Below, piece by piece: positions 1-7,426 of a stretch of 64,000 bases of DNA. A program made the translations under genes and the position numbers. Every line of letters starts with the position of its first letter. Position 1 is the first letter of the stretch. Source of the DNA: Bacillus carboniphilus (lineage in GTDB: Bacteria; Bacillota; Bacilli; Bacillales; JC228); the NCBI RefSeq assembly GCF_039522365.1, contig NZ_BAAADJ010000021.1:87584-151583 (forward strand). Reading direction: 5' to 3'. The notes below the pieces were generated by a model. The model did no database searches. It saw only the letters and a program-made list of their open reading frames with translations, and had not been told where the DNA came from.

Positions 1-468
1 TAATTTCTTCCCGTTAATCGTCGCCACACCTTTAGCGGGTTTAATCATGAACCCATGGAAAGTTAGCTTGCCACAACGACTAGCCGTCCTTCTTAGAACA
101 GCCTCAATTCTGACCATCAATTCGGCAGGACTAAACGGTTTTACTACGTAATCATCGGCTCCGAGTTTAAAGCCTTGAATTTTATGCTTTTCCGAAGCCT
201 TCGCCGTGAGCATGATAATGGGCATCACACTGTTTAAATCCTCTCGAACCCAGCGACAAACCTCTTCACCACTAAATTTAGGAAGCATCAAGTCTAAAAT
301 CAGAATACAAGGATCATACTGTAGGATTCTTTCTTTCGCCTCAGCACCATCCTCTGCTTCAATGACTTCATATCCTTCTTTAGTTAAATAAATCTTAACA
401 AGATTTCGGATTTTAGGATCATCTTCCACCACTAAAACTGATTTCCCTATAAGGTTGGAATAATTCAA
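1..468 (-). CDS. Two-component response regulator, OmpR-type (C-terminus beyond window)
   Basis: The visible 156 codons hold a full receiver domain: an acidic pair in VVEDDPKIR near residues 15-17, the phospho-acceptor Asp in ILDLMLPKFSGEEV, the Thr in MLTAKA and the Lys in YVVKPF. The start of a linker and winged-helix DNA-binding domain follows and is cut by the window edge. Start chosen at a TTG (466-468) because a GGTGAG ribosome site lies just upstream. It follows the ccdA-like gene by 16 bp on the same strand, so the two are probably cotranscribed; a histidine kinase may follow outside the window. The regulated genes cannot be told from this fragment. The family is sure; the OmpR subclass is inferred from the receiver and linker. 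Confidence 0.9.
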   Translation of the reverse strand, partial: MNYSNLIGKSVLVVEDDPKIRNLVKIYLTKEGYEVIEAEDGAEAKERILQYDPCILILDLMLPKFSGEEVCRWVREDLNSVMPIIMLTAKASEKHKIQGFKLGADDYVVKPFSPAELMVRIEAVLRRTASRCGKLTFHGFMIKPAKGVATINGKKL

Positions 469-484
469 AAATCTCACCTTTTTT

Positions 485-1198
485 CTATATTTCAAATAAG
501 CTAAATGCTGACAGCCAAGCACTTATTTTTTGCATTTGGCCACTCAGTACAAGGAAGCCAAGTAAAATCATAATAATTCCATTAACAAAGGCAAGTTTAG
601 ATAAATATTTGTTGATTTTTCGCAGTGCCTTTAAAGAGTAGGATATCACAATTGAAATGATGATAAATGGAATAGCCATACCCAATGAATAAATACTTAG
701 TAAGAATATGCCATATGTGAGTGTATCCGATTGGCTTGCCAAAAGAAGAATCGACGACAGAGCTAGTCCAACACATGGTGACCAACCTGTGGCAAAGGCC
801 ATACCAAGTACGACCGAACTGAAAATGTTTTTCGATTTCTGTTCGGTATGAAATCGTTTTTCTTTCATTAAAAATTTAATCTTTAAAAGACCTGCCATTT
901 GTAACCCAAATAGAATAATGAGAAATCCAGCTATTTGCATAATTAGTACTCGATAATTCATTAGAAGCTGTCCTAGAAAACTAGCGGAAGCGCCGAGTGC
1001 AATGAAAATGATACTGAAACCTATAATAAATCCTAAAGATCGCAAATATAATGTTTGTCGATTAACCTGTAATTTGGAGTCTTCAATTTTTCCTCCTGTT
1101 AAATGTGTAACATAGGCAGGTAGTAAAGGGAAAACACAGGGGGAGAAAAATGACAGCAAACCACCAAAAAAGGCAAATAAAAGACCGATCTCATTCAT
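485..1198 (-). CDS. ccdA: CcdA-like cytochrome c biogenesis / thiol-disulfide membrane protein
   Basis: A 237-residue integral membrane protein with about six hydrophobic segments. Two family-typical Cys-Pro motifs are visible, FSPCVFPLLP near residue 22 and TGWSPCVG in the middle. The length matches CcdA, the stand-alone DsbD transmembrane domain (about 235 residues). CcdA passes electrons from cytoplasmic thioredoxin to extracytoplasmic thiol proteins, needed for c-type cytochrome and sometimes spore maturation. The start is ATG 1198 because GAGGAG lies 8 nt upstream; an in-frame ATG at 1213 overlaps that ribosome site and is rejected. It is the first gene of an operon with a response regulator, which is unusual for housekeeping ccdA and suggests a redox-responsive paralogue (inference). 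Confidence 0.85.
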   Translation of the reverse strand: MNEIGLLFAFFGGLLSFFSPCVFPLLPAYVTHLTGGKIEDSKLQVNRQTLYLRSLGFIIGFSIIFIALGASASFLGQLLMNYRVLIMQIAGFLIILFGLQMAGLLKIKFLMKEKRFHTEQKSKNIFSSVVLGMAFATGWSPCVGLALSSILLLASQSDTLTYGIFLLSIYSLGMAIPFIIISIVISYSLKALRKINKYLSKLAFVNGIIMILLGFLVLSGQMQKISAWLSAFSLFEI

Positions 1199-1264
1199 AA
1201 AATCACTCCTCATCTGCGTATAGTTTGGACCATGTTTGTTAAAGTTTCATTAAAAAGTGATTTT

Positions 1265-1390
1265 AGACATAAAAAAAAGACGCCTAATAAGGCGTCTTTT
1301 TTGCGTATATTGAGGCGATAGACTGTGCGCCACATCGCACATTTCTCCATGACGGATGTGTCCATCGACTTACACAATTCAGCTCATCGC
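1265..1390 (-). ncRNA. Candidate small RNA or structured leader upstream of the ccdA-like gene
   Basis: On the minus strand a sigma-A-like promoter (-35 TTGTTT, forward 1420-1425; 17-nt spacer; -10 TATATT, forward 1397-1402) points into a gene-free stretch. The stretch holds a stem TGTGCG/CGCACA (forward 1324-1341) and then a strong intrinsic terminator (1273-1302). The expected transcript is about 120 nt and ends roughly 70 nt before the ccdA-like start. It could be a free-standing sRNA or a 5' leader with an attenuator. I do not recognise the RNA family, and conservation has not been tested. The rest of 1199-1521 holds nothing else obvious. Confidence 0.4.
1273..1302. terminator. Strong intrinsic terminator in a divergent intergenic region
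   Basis: Perfect 12-bp stem, AAAAAAGACGCC paired with GGCGTCTTTTTT, with a 6-nt loop, reading as a terminator in both directions. Its place between divergent genes means it terminates neither neighbour's coding transcript. This supports a short RNA or attenuated leader on the minus strand. Confidence 0.85.
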
Positions 1391-1487
1391 TCAACTAATA
1401 TATCACTGATAGTAAGTAAAAACAACTACTATTTTTTACCTAGCCATACTTTCTCCTTATTGTTATACTTAACCATTTGTGAGATAG

Positions 1488-1500
1488 TTGCTTTAAGCAA
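1488..1500. promoter_or_regulatory. Palindrome upstream of the MarR-GNAT gene
   Basis: TTGCTT-T-AAGCAA is a perfect 6+1+6 dyad 21 bp upstream of the MarR-family start, in the place of an autorepressor site. MarR-family proteins commonly bind such dyads at their own promoter; the assignment is inference. Confidence 0.4.
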
Positions 1501-1521
1501 ATAAATGAGGAGGGAGTTTGG

Positions 1522-2454
1522 ATGGCGATTTTGACACATCATCATGTTAATAAAGTTAGACACTTCAACCGGTTTATTACTCGGTATATCGGTGTTTTAG
1601 AAGAGGGTCTTTTACAGAGTTCCTATTCCTTAACTGAATCACGTATTTTATTTGAGCTTGCAAATGGAAATAACATGACCATTTCTGGATTAACTACATT
1701 ATTAGGATTGGATGCGGGTTATGTAAGTAGGATAATTTCTAAGCTTGAGAAAATGGGGATTTTACATAAAATACAATCCGAATCTGATGGTAGACAACGC
1801 TACCTCCGTTTATCTGAAAAGGGGATGGAGGAGTATAAGATTTTAAATGCACGCTCCCACGATGAAGTGTATTCCAAACTAAATGTAATACCCTACCATG
1901 AACAAGAAAGATTAGTGGAGTCTATGGAGGAGATTGAAAAAATTTTATCTCATTCTAGTATCGTAAGTGAAAAGGACGAAGTAATGATTAGGCCTCATAA
2001 ACCAGGGGATATGGGGATGATCGTTCATAAGCACGGTTATTTGTACGACAAAGAATATGGATGGGATGAGGAATTTGAAGCGCTAGTCGCACAAATTACT
2101 GCAGATTTTATACGAAACTTTCAACCAGCATTAGAAAAATGTTGGGTTGCAGAGATGAATGGGGAAGTAGTCGGTTCTGTTTTGGTTGTAAAGGGGAGTG
2201 AAACCATAGCGAAATTACGGCTCCTTTTTGTTGATCCGAAGGCTCGTGGATTTGGACTTGGAACTAAACTCGTACAAGAGTGTATTGATTTTTCCAGAAA
2301 AGCTGGATATAAAAAATTAGTATTATGGACGAATAGCAACTTAGTTGAAGCACGTCATATTTATAAGAAAACGGGTTTCAAACTTGTTTCTGAAGAAAAG
2401 CATAGAAGCTTTGGACATAATTTAGTTGGTGAGACTTGGGAACTTGACCTTTAA
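1522..2454 (+). CDS. MarR-family regulator fused to GNAT N-acetyltransferase
   Basis: 310 residues in two parts. Residues about 1-150 are a MarR winged helix: LTESRILFEL, SGLTTLLGLDAGYVSRIISKLEKMGIL as the recognition region, and the wing SESDGRQRYLRL. Residues about 155-310 are a GNAT acetyltransferase with the acetyl-CoA loop seen as VDPKARGFGLGTKLVQECIDF, close to the R/Q-x-x-G-x-G/A signature, and a final ARHIYKKTGFKLV. This fusion is a known Bacillus architecture. The substrate and any ligand are unknown. The start is ATG with GGAGGGAG 7 nt upstream. It stands alone between a divergent operon and a convergent gene, with a palindrome just upstream that may be its own operator. Confidence 0.9.
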   Translation: MAILTHHHVNKVRHFNRFITRYIGVLEEGLLQSSYSLTESRILFELANGNNMTISGLTTLLGLDAGYVSRIISKLEKMGILHKIQSESDGRQRYLRLSEKGMEEYKILNARSHDEVYSKLNVIPYHEQERLVESMEEIEKILSHSSIVSEKDEVMIRPHKPGDMGMIVHKHGYLYDKEYGWDEEFEALVAQITADFIRNFQPALEKCWVAEMNGEVVGSVLVVKGSETIAKLRLLFVDPKARGFGLGTKLVQECIDFSRKAGYKKLVLWTNSNLVEARHIYKKTGFKLVSEEKHRSFGHNLVGETWELDL

Positions 2455-2481
2455 ATTGATAATATTAACGGAGTAAAACGA

Positions 2482-2506
2482 AAAAGACAGGGAATCCCTG
2501 TCTTTT
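2482..2506. terminator. Bidirectional intrinsic terminator
   Basis: AAAAGACAGGG paired with CCCTGTCTTTT around a 3-nt loop, flanked by T on one side and A on the other. It serves the convergent MarR-GNAT and 2509-2982 genes. Confidence 0.9.
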
Positions 2507-2508
2507 AT

Positions 2509-2982
2509 TTAATATTCATACCCTTCGTGCGCTTCACTTTGACTCGGCAAAGAGATTCCCATGGCTTGAACAGCCTGTTTTGCTGCCTGTAAAGAGCTTT
2601 CTGCTTGCTCTTGCCATCGAATAATCAACCGAATATACGATTTTAGCTCTTGATTAGCATTGGCTTCCATTACACTTAATCCTTCTCTAACTCCCTTATC
2701 TTGAGTCTCTGCGTTTATTATACATGCAACCATAGTATCTATAATACTTTTTCTATTCTCTCCATTCACAAGTCTTTGGGCAGATCCGACACTTGTGACT
2801 CTATGGTAGGAAGCAGGAACAAGATGACTGTGCATTTCATTGTTACCTTTTAAATTCTTTGTCTCAGGAATATGGAGAAGCTCACTACTCATGGCACATA
2901 CCATTTCCTCTGCATACAAACTTTGTCGTAGAGACTGTAGAATGGGTTCCCAACCATTCTGCCTATAATAATATGAATACAT
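2509..2982 (-). CDS. Conserved hypothetical protein, Tyr-rich N-terminus
   Basis: 157 residues, starting with a YSYYYRQ stretch and predicted mostly helical, with no membrane segment or signal. The central part SIIDTMVACIINAETQDKG and the helical RLIIRWQEQAESSLQAAKQAVQAMGI suggest a helical bundle. I do not recognise a named family. A ferritin-like or spore-surface role is possible from composition only. The ATG follows AGAGGAGGTGGCATT, an ideal ribosome site, so the gene is very likely real. It is monocistronic, sharing a bidirectional terminator with the MarR-GNAT gene. Confidence 0.75.
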   Translation of the reverse strand: MYSYYYRQNGWEPILQSLRQSLYAEEMVCAMSSELLHIPETKNLKGNNEMHSHLVPASYHRVTSVGSAQRLVNGENRKSIIDTMVACIINAETQDKGVREGLSVMEANANQELKSYIRLIIRWQEQAESSLQAAKQAVQAMGISLPSQSEAHEGYEY

Positions 2983-3126
2983 AATGCCACCTCCTCTTCG
3001 TAAATAAATGATCTTGTAGCAAAGTATGTTAGAGAAATGGAATTGGAAATTTGTACTAAGCTTCTAATAGAAATGATGATAAAATAAACAATATATTTAA
3101 CTGCAAAGGATACCTAGGAGTCTATT

Positions 3127-3759
3127 ATGCTACGATTATTTGTTTCAAGACACGGCCAAACTATATGGAATACGCAAAAGAGAATGCAAGGGTGGAAGGA
3201 TTCGCCTTTAACGGATTTAGGCATTCGAAATGCTATTGAGTTAGGAAACCGACTTAATCAGGTTGAGTTTCAGGGTGTCTACTCGAGTCCTTTAAGAAGA
3301 ACTGTCGATACGGCTGATCTAATAATTAGAGGGCGCCAAATCCCAATTGTTACAGATGAAAATTTGCGAGAAATGAATATGGGTGACTGGGAAGGGCAAG
3401 TTCAAGAAGACATCAAAAAGGAAGATCCCGAGTTATTTCACAAATTTTGGAATAAACCTCACTTATATATCCCAGAAAGTGGAGAAGCTTTTATTGATGT
3501 TCAAAGAAGAGCCTTACTAGCAATAGAACGGATTCAGAGAGAACAACATTCCGGTAATGTTTTAGTTGTGACTCATACAATTGTCATTAAGAGTTTATTA
3601 GCCTATTATAAACAGATTGGTATCGAAAATCTTTGGGACCCGCCTTTTATTCACGATACCAGTCTTACACTTATTGAAGTGGACCATAATGGTTCACAAA
3701 TAGTGTTTGAAGGAGATTCAACGCATCGTTCAATACCTAACGAGAAGGTGACAAAATGA
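3127..3759 (+). CDS. Histidine phosphatase (phosphoglycerate-mutase-like)
   Basis: 210 residues. The phospho-histidine motif is SRHGQTIWN at residues 7-15, a second basic pair is in SSPLRRTVDTA, the acidic residue is in REMNMGDWEG, and the second catalytic His is in VVTHTIVIKS. These are the hallmarks of histidine phosphatase branch 1 (PhoE/CobC/GpmB type). The substrate is not predictable; family members hydrolyse phosphate esters. Its TGA overlaps the ATG of the following Nudix gene by 3 nt (ATGA), so the two are translationally coupled and may act in one nucleotide or phosphometabolite clean-up pathway (inference). Confidence 0.92.
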   Translation: MLRLFVSRHGQTIWNTQKRMQGWKDSPLTDLGIRNAIELGNRLNQVEFQGVYSSPLRRTVDTADLIIRGRQIPIVTDENLREMNMGDWEGQVQEDIKKEDPELFHKFWNKPHLYIPESGEAFIDVQRRALLAIERIQREQHSGNVLVVTHTIVIKSLLAYYKQIGIENLWDPPFIHDTSLTLIEVDHNGSQIVFEGDSTHRSIPNEKVTK

Positions 3760-4205
3760 TACGTATTGCTGTAGGAGCCGTTGTACAGTGTGGAGATCGA
3801 TATTTACTGGTAAATAAAAAGAAAATAAACGATACCCAGAATGGTGAGGGGATTGAGATAGATGAATGGGATATTCCTAAAGGTGGCGTTAAAGAGCAGG
3901 ATCAATCGCTAGAAGAGGCAGTTCTTCGAGAACTTCATGAAGAGACTGGGTCTAGTAGCTTTGAATTGAAAGATAAGTTTGAAGAGAAAATAGTTTTCGA
4001 TTTTCCTGTTGAACTGAAAAGTATTATAGGGTTTGATAAGCAGGAAACCACTATGTTTTTCGCTGAGTATGTTGGAGATGGGGGAGACTTATCTCCTATT
4101 GATGAAGAGATCGGTGAGATTAAATTTGTAACAGAGGAAGAATTCGTTGAAATTGTACACCATTGTGAAACTGTAGAATTTCTAAAAAAGAATGTCTGGA
4201 ATTAG
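3756..4205 (+). CDS. Nudix hydrolase
   Basis: 149 residues with a full Nudix box from the Gly of PKGGVKEQ to RELHEETGS: G-x5-E-x7-RE-x2-EE-x-G is satisfied. The N-terminal strand VGAVVQCGDRYLLVNKK is typical. Nudix enzymes cleave nucleoside diphosphates linked to another moiety and need Mg2+. The start overlaps the stop of the histidine phosphatase. An insert between residues 22 and 40 (KKKINDTQNGEGIEIDEW) lengthens the loop before the Nudix box. The substrate is unknown. Confidence 0.92.
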   Translation: MIRIAVGAVVQCGDRYLLVNKKKINDTQNGEGIEIDEWDIPKGGVKEQDQSLEEAVLRELHEETGSSSFELKDKFEEKIVFDFPVELKSIIGFDKQETTMFFAEYVGDGGDLSPIDEEIGEIKFVTEEEFVEIVHHCETVEFLKKNVWN

Positions 4206-4242
4206 AAATGTAGTATGAGTAATTGAAGGAAGTGTCCTAATA

Positions 4243-4659
4243 TTGATAAGTGAAAATATGATCGTCATTGGTGTAAAAGGAATCATTGTACATAATGGGA
4301 AAGTTTTAATTATTAAGCGTGCACAAGATGCCCATGTTGGTGGCCATACGTGGGAGTGTCCCGGTGGAAAGCTTGAATTTGGTGAGAGTTTAGAAGAAGC
4401 TCTCATACGGGAGGCTAAAGAAGAAGTAGGACTAGATATTCAAGTTGAAGAATTGCTGTATGCTACTACATTTAATACATCATCCACTAGGCAAGTAGTT
4501 TTACTAACCTTTAGGTGTAGTTGTAAAGAAAATACCATTACCTTATCAAATGAGCATTCTGAGTTTTATTGGGCAAATAAAGACGAACTCTATGAATCTT
4601 TACCAGTTCACATTTTAACTGATTTCCAAAAATATAATATTTTTGAACTATTAAACTAG
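4243..4659 (+). CDS. Nudix hydrolase (MutT-like)
   Basis: 138 residues from a TTG start. The Nudix box is GGKLEFGESLEEALIREAKEEVG, complete. The beta-strand VIGVKGIIVHNGKVLIIKRA and the C-terminal SEFYWANKDEL are typical of MutT/ADP-ribose-type enzymes. The ribosome site is AAGGAAG about 10 nt before the TTG; ATG 4258 is an alternative start with a weaker site. It is the second Nudix gene in a row and differs clearly in sequence from the first, so this is not a recent duplication. Confidence 0.9.
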   Translation: MISENMIVIGVKGIIVHNGKVLIIKRAQDAHVGGHTWECPGGKLEFGESLEEALIREAKEEVGLDIQVEELLYATTFNTSSTRQVVLLTFRCSCKENTITLSNEHSEFYWANKDELYESLPVHILTDFQKYNIFELLN

Positions 4660-4752
4660 AATAATTAGGGTAATAAATTTATAATAAAATCATTCTACGA
4701 AATGCGACAAATGCAGGGTGGAGACTGATACCACCCGAATAAGGTGAGGGTT

Positions 4753-5337
4753 ATGTATCGTTTTGCAAAGGGTTTAGCAAGGGTTTTATTTTATGGATTT
4801 AAGAAGGTTGAAGTAAAGAATAGACATCTTGTAAAAGGCAAGGAAGGATACGTTATTGCTTGTACCCATGATGGTTGGCTAGAGATAATTGCTTTGGGGG
4901 TAACATTACCGAAATCCATTCATTATATGGCTAAGAAGGAACTATTCGAAAATCGAGTTATTGGCTATTTTTTGAAAAGGCTGAATGCTTTTCCGGTAAA
5001 TCGGGATAATCCTGGTCCTAGTAGCTTAAAGACTCCTATAAAATTGTTAAAGTCCGGAGAGGTTGTCGGAATTTTCCCGCACGGAACGAGGACGGCCGAA
5101 GACATTTCATTAAAAAGAGGAGCCGTAACGATTGCAAATTTAGCAAAAGCTCCTATTGTACCGGCTTATTATGACGGTCCAAATACGTTAAAAGAACTAT
5201 ACTTCTCACGTAAAAAGACAACGGTTATCTTTGGAGAACCTTTTTACATCAAAACATCAAATAAAGAAGAAATTGCTGAATATACAGATTATCTAAATGA
5301 GCAATTTAAACAACTTAAAAAGGTCTTGGAAAAATAA
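4753..5337 (+). CDS. PlsC-like 1-acyl-glycerol-3-phosphate acyltransferase
   Basis: 194 residues of the lysophosphatidate acyltransferase fold, which transfers acyl chains to lysophospholipids at the membrane. Block I reads CTHDGWLEII, where the catalytic His is followed four residues later by Glu instead of the usual Asp (H-x4-D). Block III reads FPHGTRTAED, with His where FPEGTR is standard. The rest (FPVNRD, PIVPAYYDGP) is canonical. The start is ATG 4753, after GGTGAGGG; the upstream GTG 4744 falls inside that ribosome site. Divergence at both catalytic blocks may mean an altered acceptor or reduced activity. Confidence 0.85.
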   Translation: MYRFAKGLARVLFYGFKKVEVKNRHLVKGKEGYVIACTHDGWLEIIALGVTLPKSIHYMAKKELFENRVIGYFLKRLNAFPVNRDNPGPSSLKTPIKLLKSGEVVGIFPHGTRTAEDISLKRGAVTIANLAKAPIVPAYYDGPNTLKELYFSRKKTTVIFGEPFYIKTSNKEEIAEYTDYLNEQFKQLKKVLEK

Positions 5338-5367
5338 GACAGAGGCGCTACATGTAGCCTCTGTCTA
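5337..5367. terminator. Bidirectional intrinsic terminator
   Basis: AGACAGAGGC at the left pairs with GCCTCTGTCT at the right through an interrupted palindromic centre, followed by a T run. It sits between the convergent PlsC-like and POT genes. Confidence 0.85.
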
Positions 5368-5372
5368 TTTTT

Positions 5373-6788
5373 TTATGAACGTGTTGGATTTTCAATTTCA
5401 TCAATATGCATGAGCTTTTGAAGCGGCTTTGAAATGGCAAGTAAGATCAGTCCCACTAAAATAGCTGCTATACCTAAATATAGAAAAATCTCTAAGTAGC
5501 CAAATTCTTGTGTTAACGAAGCAATATAACCGGCTAAGTAATTTGCACCTGCATTACTGAGGAACCACACTCCCATGAGTAGTGATGCAATCTTAACAGG
5601 AGCCATTTTACTAACCAATGAAAGTCCTATTGGAGAAAGTGCAAGCTCACCTAGAGTATGACAGAGATAAGTAACTACCATAAAGAGCATACTTGCTCTA
5701 GCGACGATATTTCCTTCATCACTACCTGTATATAGAACAGCCGGAACAAGAACAAGGAATCCTATTCCAAGTAATAATAGTCCTAATGCCATCTTAGTAG
5801 GAATGGCTAAGTCCCCACGCTTTGTTTTGGATAATCGGAGCCAAAACAAAGAAACAACAGGAGCTAATATTAAAATAAATAAAGGATTTAATGATTGAAA
5901 GAAAGAAACAGGAACTTCGTAGCCAAAGATGGTTCGATCTATAAAATCTCTTGTATAAAGGGTAAAAGATGCACCTGCCTGTTCAAACCCTGCCCAGAAG
6001 AAGATAGTGAAACAAGCTAGAATTAAAATAACAGCTGTTCGGTGTTTATCATTTCGAGATAATGGTTTTGCTTTGTTTTCATCGTCTAATATTGAATTCT
6101 GAACTGCTGGTTTCTCTCCTATTGTCCCTAAATATTTTTTTGACAGCAGATTAAAAGTAAGTTGACCAATGATCATACCAATAGATGATGCAAGGAATGC
6201 ATACTTAAACCCAAATTGCTCAACTCCACCAGTATTCGAATAAAATAAATTAGCATAAATGAATCCAGCAACTAGTGGTGAAATAAGCGCACCTAAGTTG
6301 ATTCCCATATAAAAGATGGTAAATGCAGAATCTTTTCGTGGATCATTTTTATCATAAAGTTCACCAACAAGTGTTGAAATGTTAGGTTTAAAGAAACCAT
6401 TTCCTATAATGAGAAGTAGTAGACCTAGATATAGCCCCCACACTTCCTGGACGGCAAAAAGCGTGAAATCCCCTAATGCCATTGTAATACCTCCGATGGT
6501 TATGGCCGTACGCAATCCAATAAAACGGTCTGTTAAGTACCCGCCAATTAATGGGGTAAAGTAAACCAACCCAGTGTAAGTACCGTACAACCGTAGAGCA
6601 GATGCATTATCTACACCAAGTCCACCACTAATTAGCTCGGCAGTAAGATATAATACCAAAATGGATCGCATCCCATAGTAACTATATCTCTCCCACATTT
6701 CTGTGATAAATAACAGATAGAGTCCCTTTGGATGCTTCATTTTATCGTCACGGTATACTTCGGAGTTTTGGTTTATTGTTCTTTCCAC
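5373..6788 (-). CDS. dtpT: POT-family proton-dependent di/tripeptide symporter
   Basis: About 471 residues with 12-14 membrane helices. The PTR2 signature ExxERFxYY appears as EMWERYSYYGMRSILVLYL near residues 30-45; GNGFFKPNISTLVGELY and FTIFYMGINLGALISPLV are the second POT motif. It imports di- and tripeptides with protons. An upstream ATG (6803) is in frame, but the sequence from that ATG onward is itself a GGAGG ribosome site, placed 7 nt before GTG 6788, so the GTG is taken as the start. It is monocistronic. The DtpT name is by family similarity only. Confidence 0.9.
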   Translation of the reverse strand: MERTINQNSEVYRDDKMKHPKGLYLLFITEMWERYSYYGMRSILVLYLTAELISGGLGVDNASALRLYGTYTGLVYFTPLIGGYLTDRFIGLRTAITIGGITMALGDFTLFAVQEVWGLYLGLLLLIIGNGFFKPNISTLVGELYDKNDPRKDSAFTIFYMGINLGALISPLVAGFIYANLFYSNTGGVEQFGFKYAFLASSIGMIIGQLTFNLLSKKYLGTIGEKPAVQNSILDDENKAKPLSRNDKHRTAVILILACFTIFFWAGFEQAGASFTLYTRDFIDRTIFGYEVPVSFFQSLNPLFILILAPVVSLFWLRLSKTKRGDLAIPTKMALGLLLLGIGFLVLVPAVLYTGSDEGNIVARASMLFMVVTYLCHTLGELALSPIGLSLVSKMAPVKIASLLMGVWFLSNAGANYLAGYIASLTQEFGYLEIFLYLGIAAILVGLILLAISKPLQKLMHIDEIENPTRS

Positions 6789-6926
6789 CTGTAATACCTC
6801 CATATGAATAATTCCAATTCCAAAATTAGATGTCTACTCAGTAAAGTCTCCAATCCGTTTTCACTTCATTCTCCTGAAATAATAGAGAAAGTTTATTTAT
6901 TGGTGGTAGCATCTGGAAAGAAGGGG

Positions 6927-6932
6927 TATAAT
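6927..6932 (+). promoter_or_regulatory. Possible -10 box of the downstream hypothetical gene
   Basis: A perfect TATAAT preceded by GGGG, about 90 bp before the preferred ATG (7020). No good -35 box lies 16-18 bp upstream, so a weak or activator-dependent promoter is possible. Confidence 0.3.
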
Positions 6933-7019
6933 AAAGAAAAGGGGAATTCCCACTGTCTTCTGTTGTTATCTCTCACCTCAGAAGGCGTGAGGCTGAACAC
7001 AGAAAGGGATGACCAAAAG

Positions 7020-7379
7020 ATGCTCTATCAAGCTAAACTAGGTGATGGAATGAAACAGAAGGGGGTAAAGAGAACGAATTCTTTCTTTACAACTCCTGAG
7101 GATGCAGTTTCGGAAGCATTTGCACTAAAAGAAAAGATAGATGGTAGATACAAAAATAAAATTGTGTGGGATTATGAAGGAGAAATTACAGGTTCTAGTA
7201 AAAACCTTAAAATCCTTAAAGGCTATTTGGATGGTGACCGGAACTCTCATGCATTTTATTTGCAAATTCTATCCGTGAGAAAGTCAAAGAAATTAACCAC
7301 AATCTCACCCATAAAACCTGTTAAACTTTCAGCAAAAGATAAGAAAGCATTAGAGAGTGCAGTTAGATATTTTAATTAA
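7020..7379 (+). CDS. Hypothetical protein
   Basis: About 119 residues from ATG 7020; the frame is open back to 6804. The upstream part is low in coding character and contains a TATAAT box, so the long version is unlikely. The protein is basic, lacks membrane segments, and contains FFTTPEDAVSEAFALKEKIDG and a C-terminal LSAKDKKALESAVRYFN. No family recognised. The ribosome site is weak (AAAGGGATG), so the exact start is uncertain. It ends in a terminator shared with the convergent NSS transporter gene. Confidence 0.6.
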   Translation: MLYQAKLGDGMKQKGVKRTNSFFTTPEDAVSEAFALKEKIDGRYKNKIVWDYEGEITGSSKNLKILKGYLDGDRNSHAFYLQILSVRKSKKLTTISPIKPVKLSAKDKKALESAVRYFN

Positions 7380-7381
7380 AG

Positions 7382-7417
7382 AAAAGGCTTTGGAGAAGTA
7401 ATTCTCCAGAGCCTTTG
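7382..7417. terminator. Bidirectional intrinsic terminator
   Basis: AAAGGCTTTGGAGAA pairs with TTCTCCAGAGCCTTT around GTAA, with one mismatch, flanked by A and T runs. It separates convergent genes. Confidence 0.9.
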
Positions 7418-7426
7418 TTGTTTTAA

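Noticed and set aside
6804..7019. N-terminal extension of the hypothetical protein ending at 7379
   Set aside because: The frame is open, but the region includes a TATAAT box and has no ribosome site at its first ATG; the later ATG is preferred.
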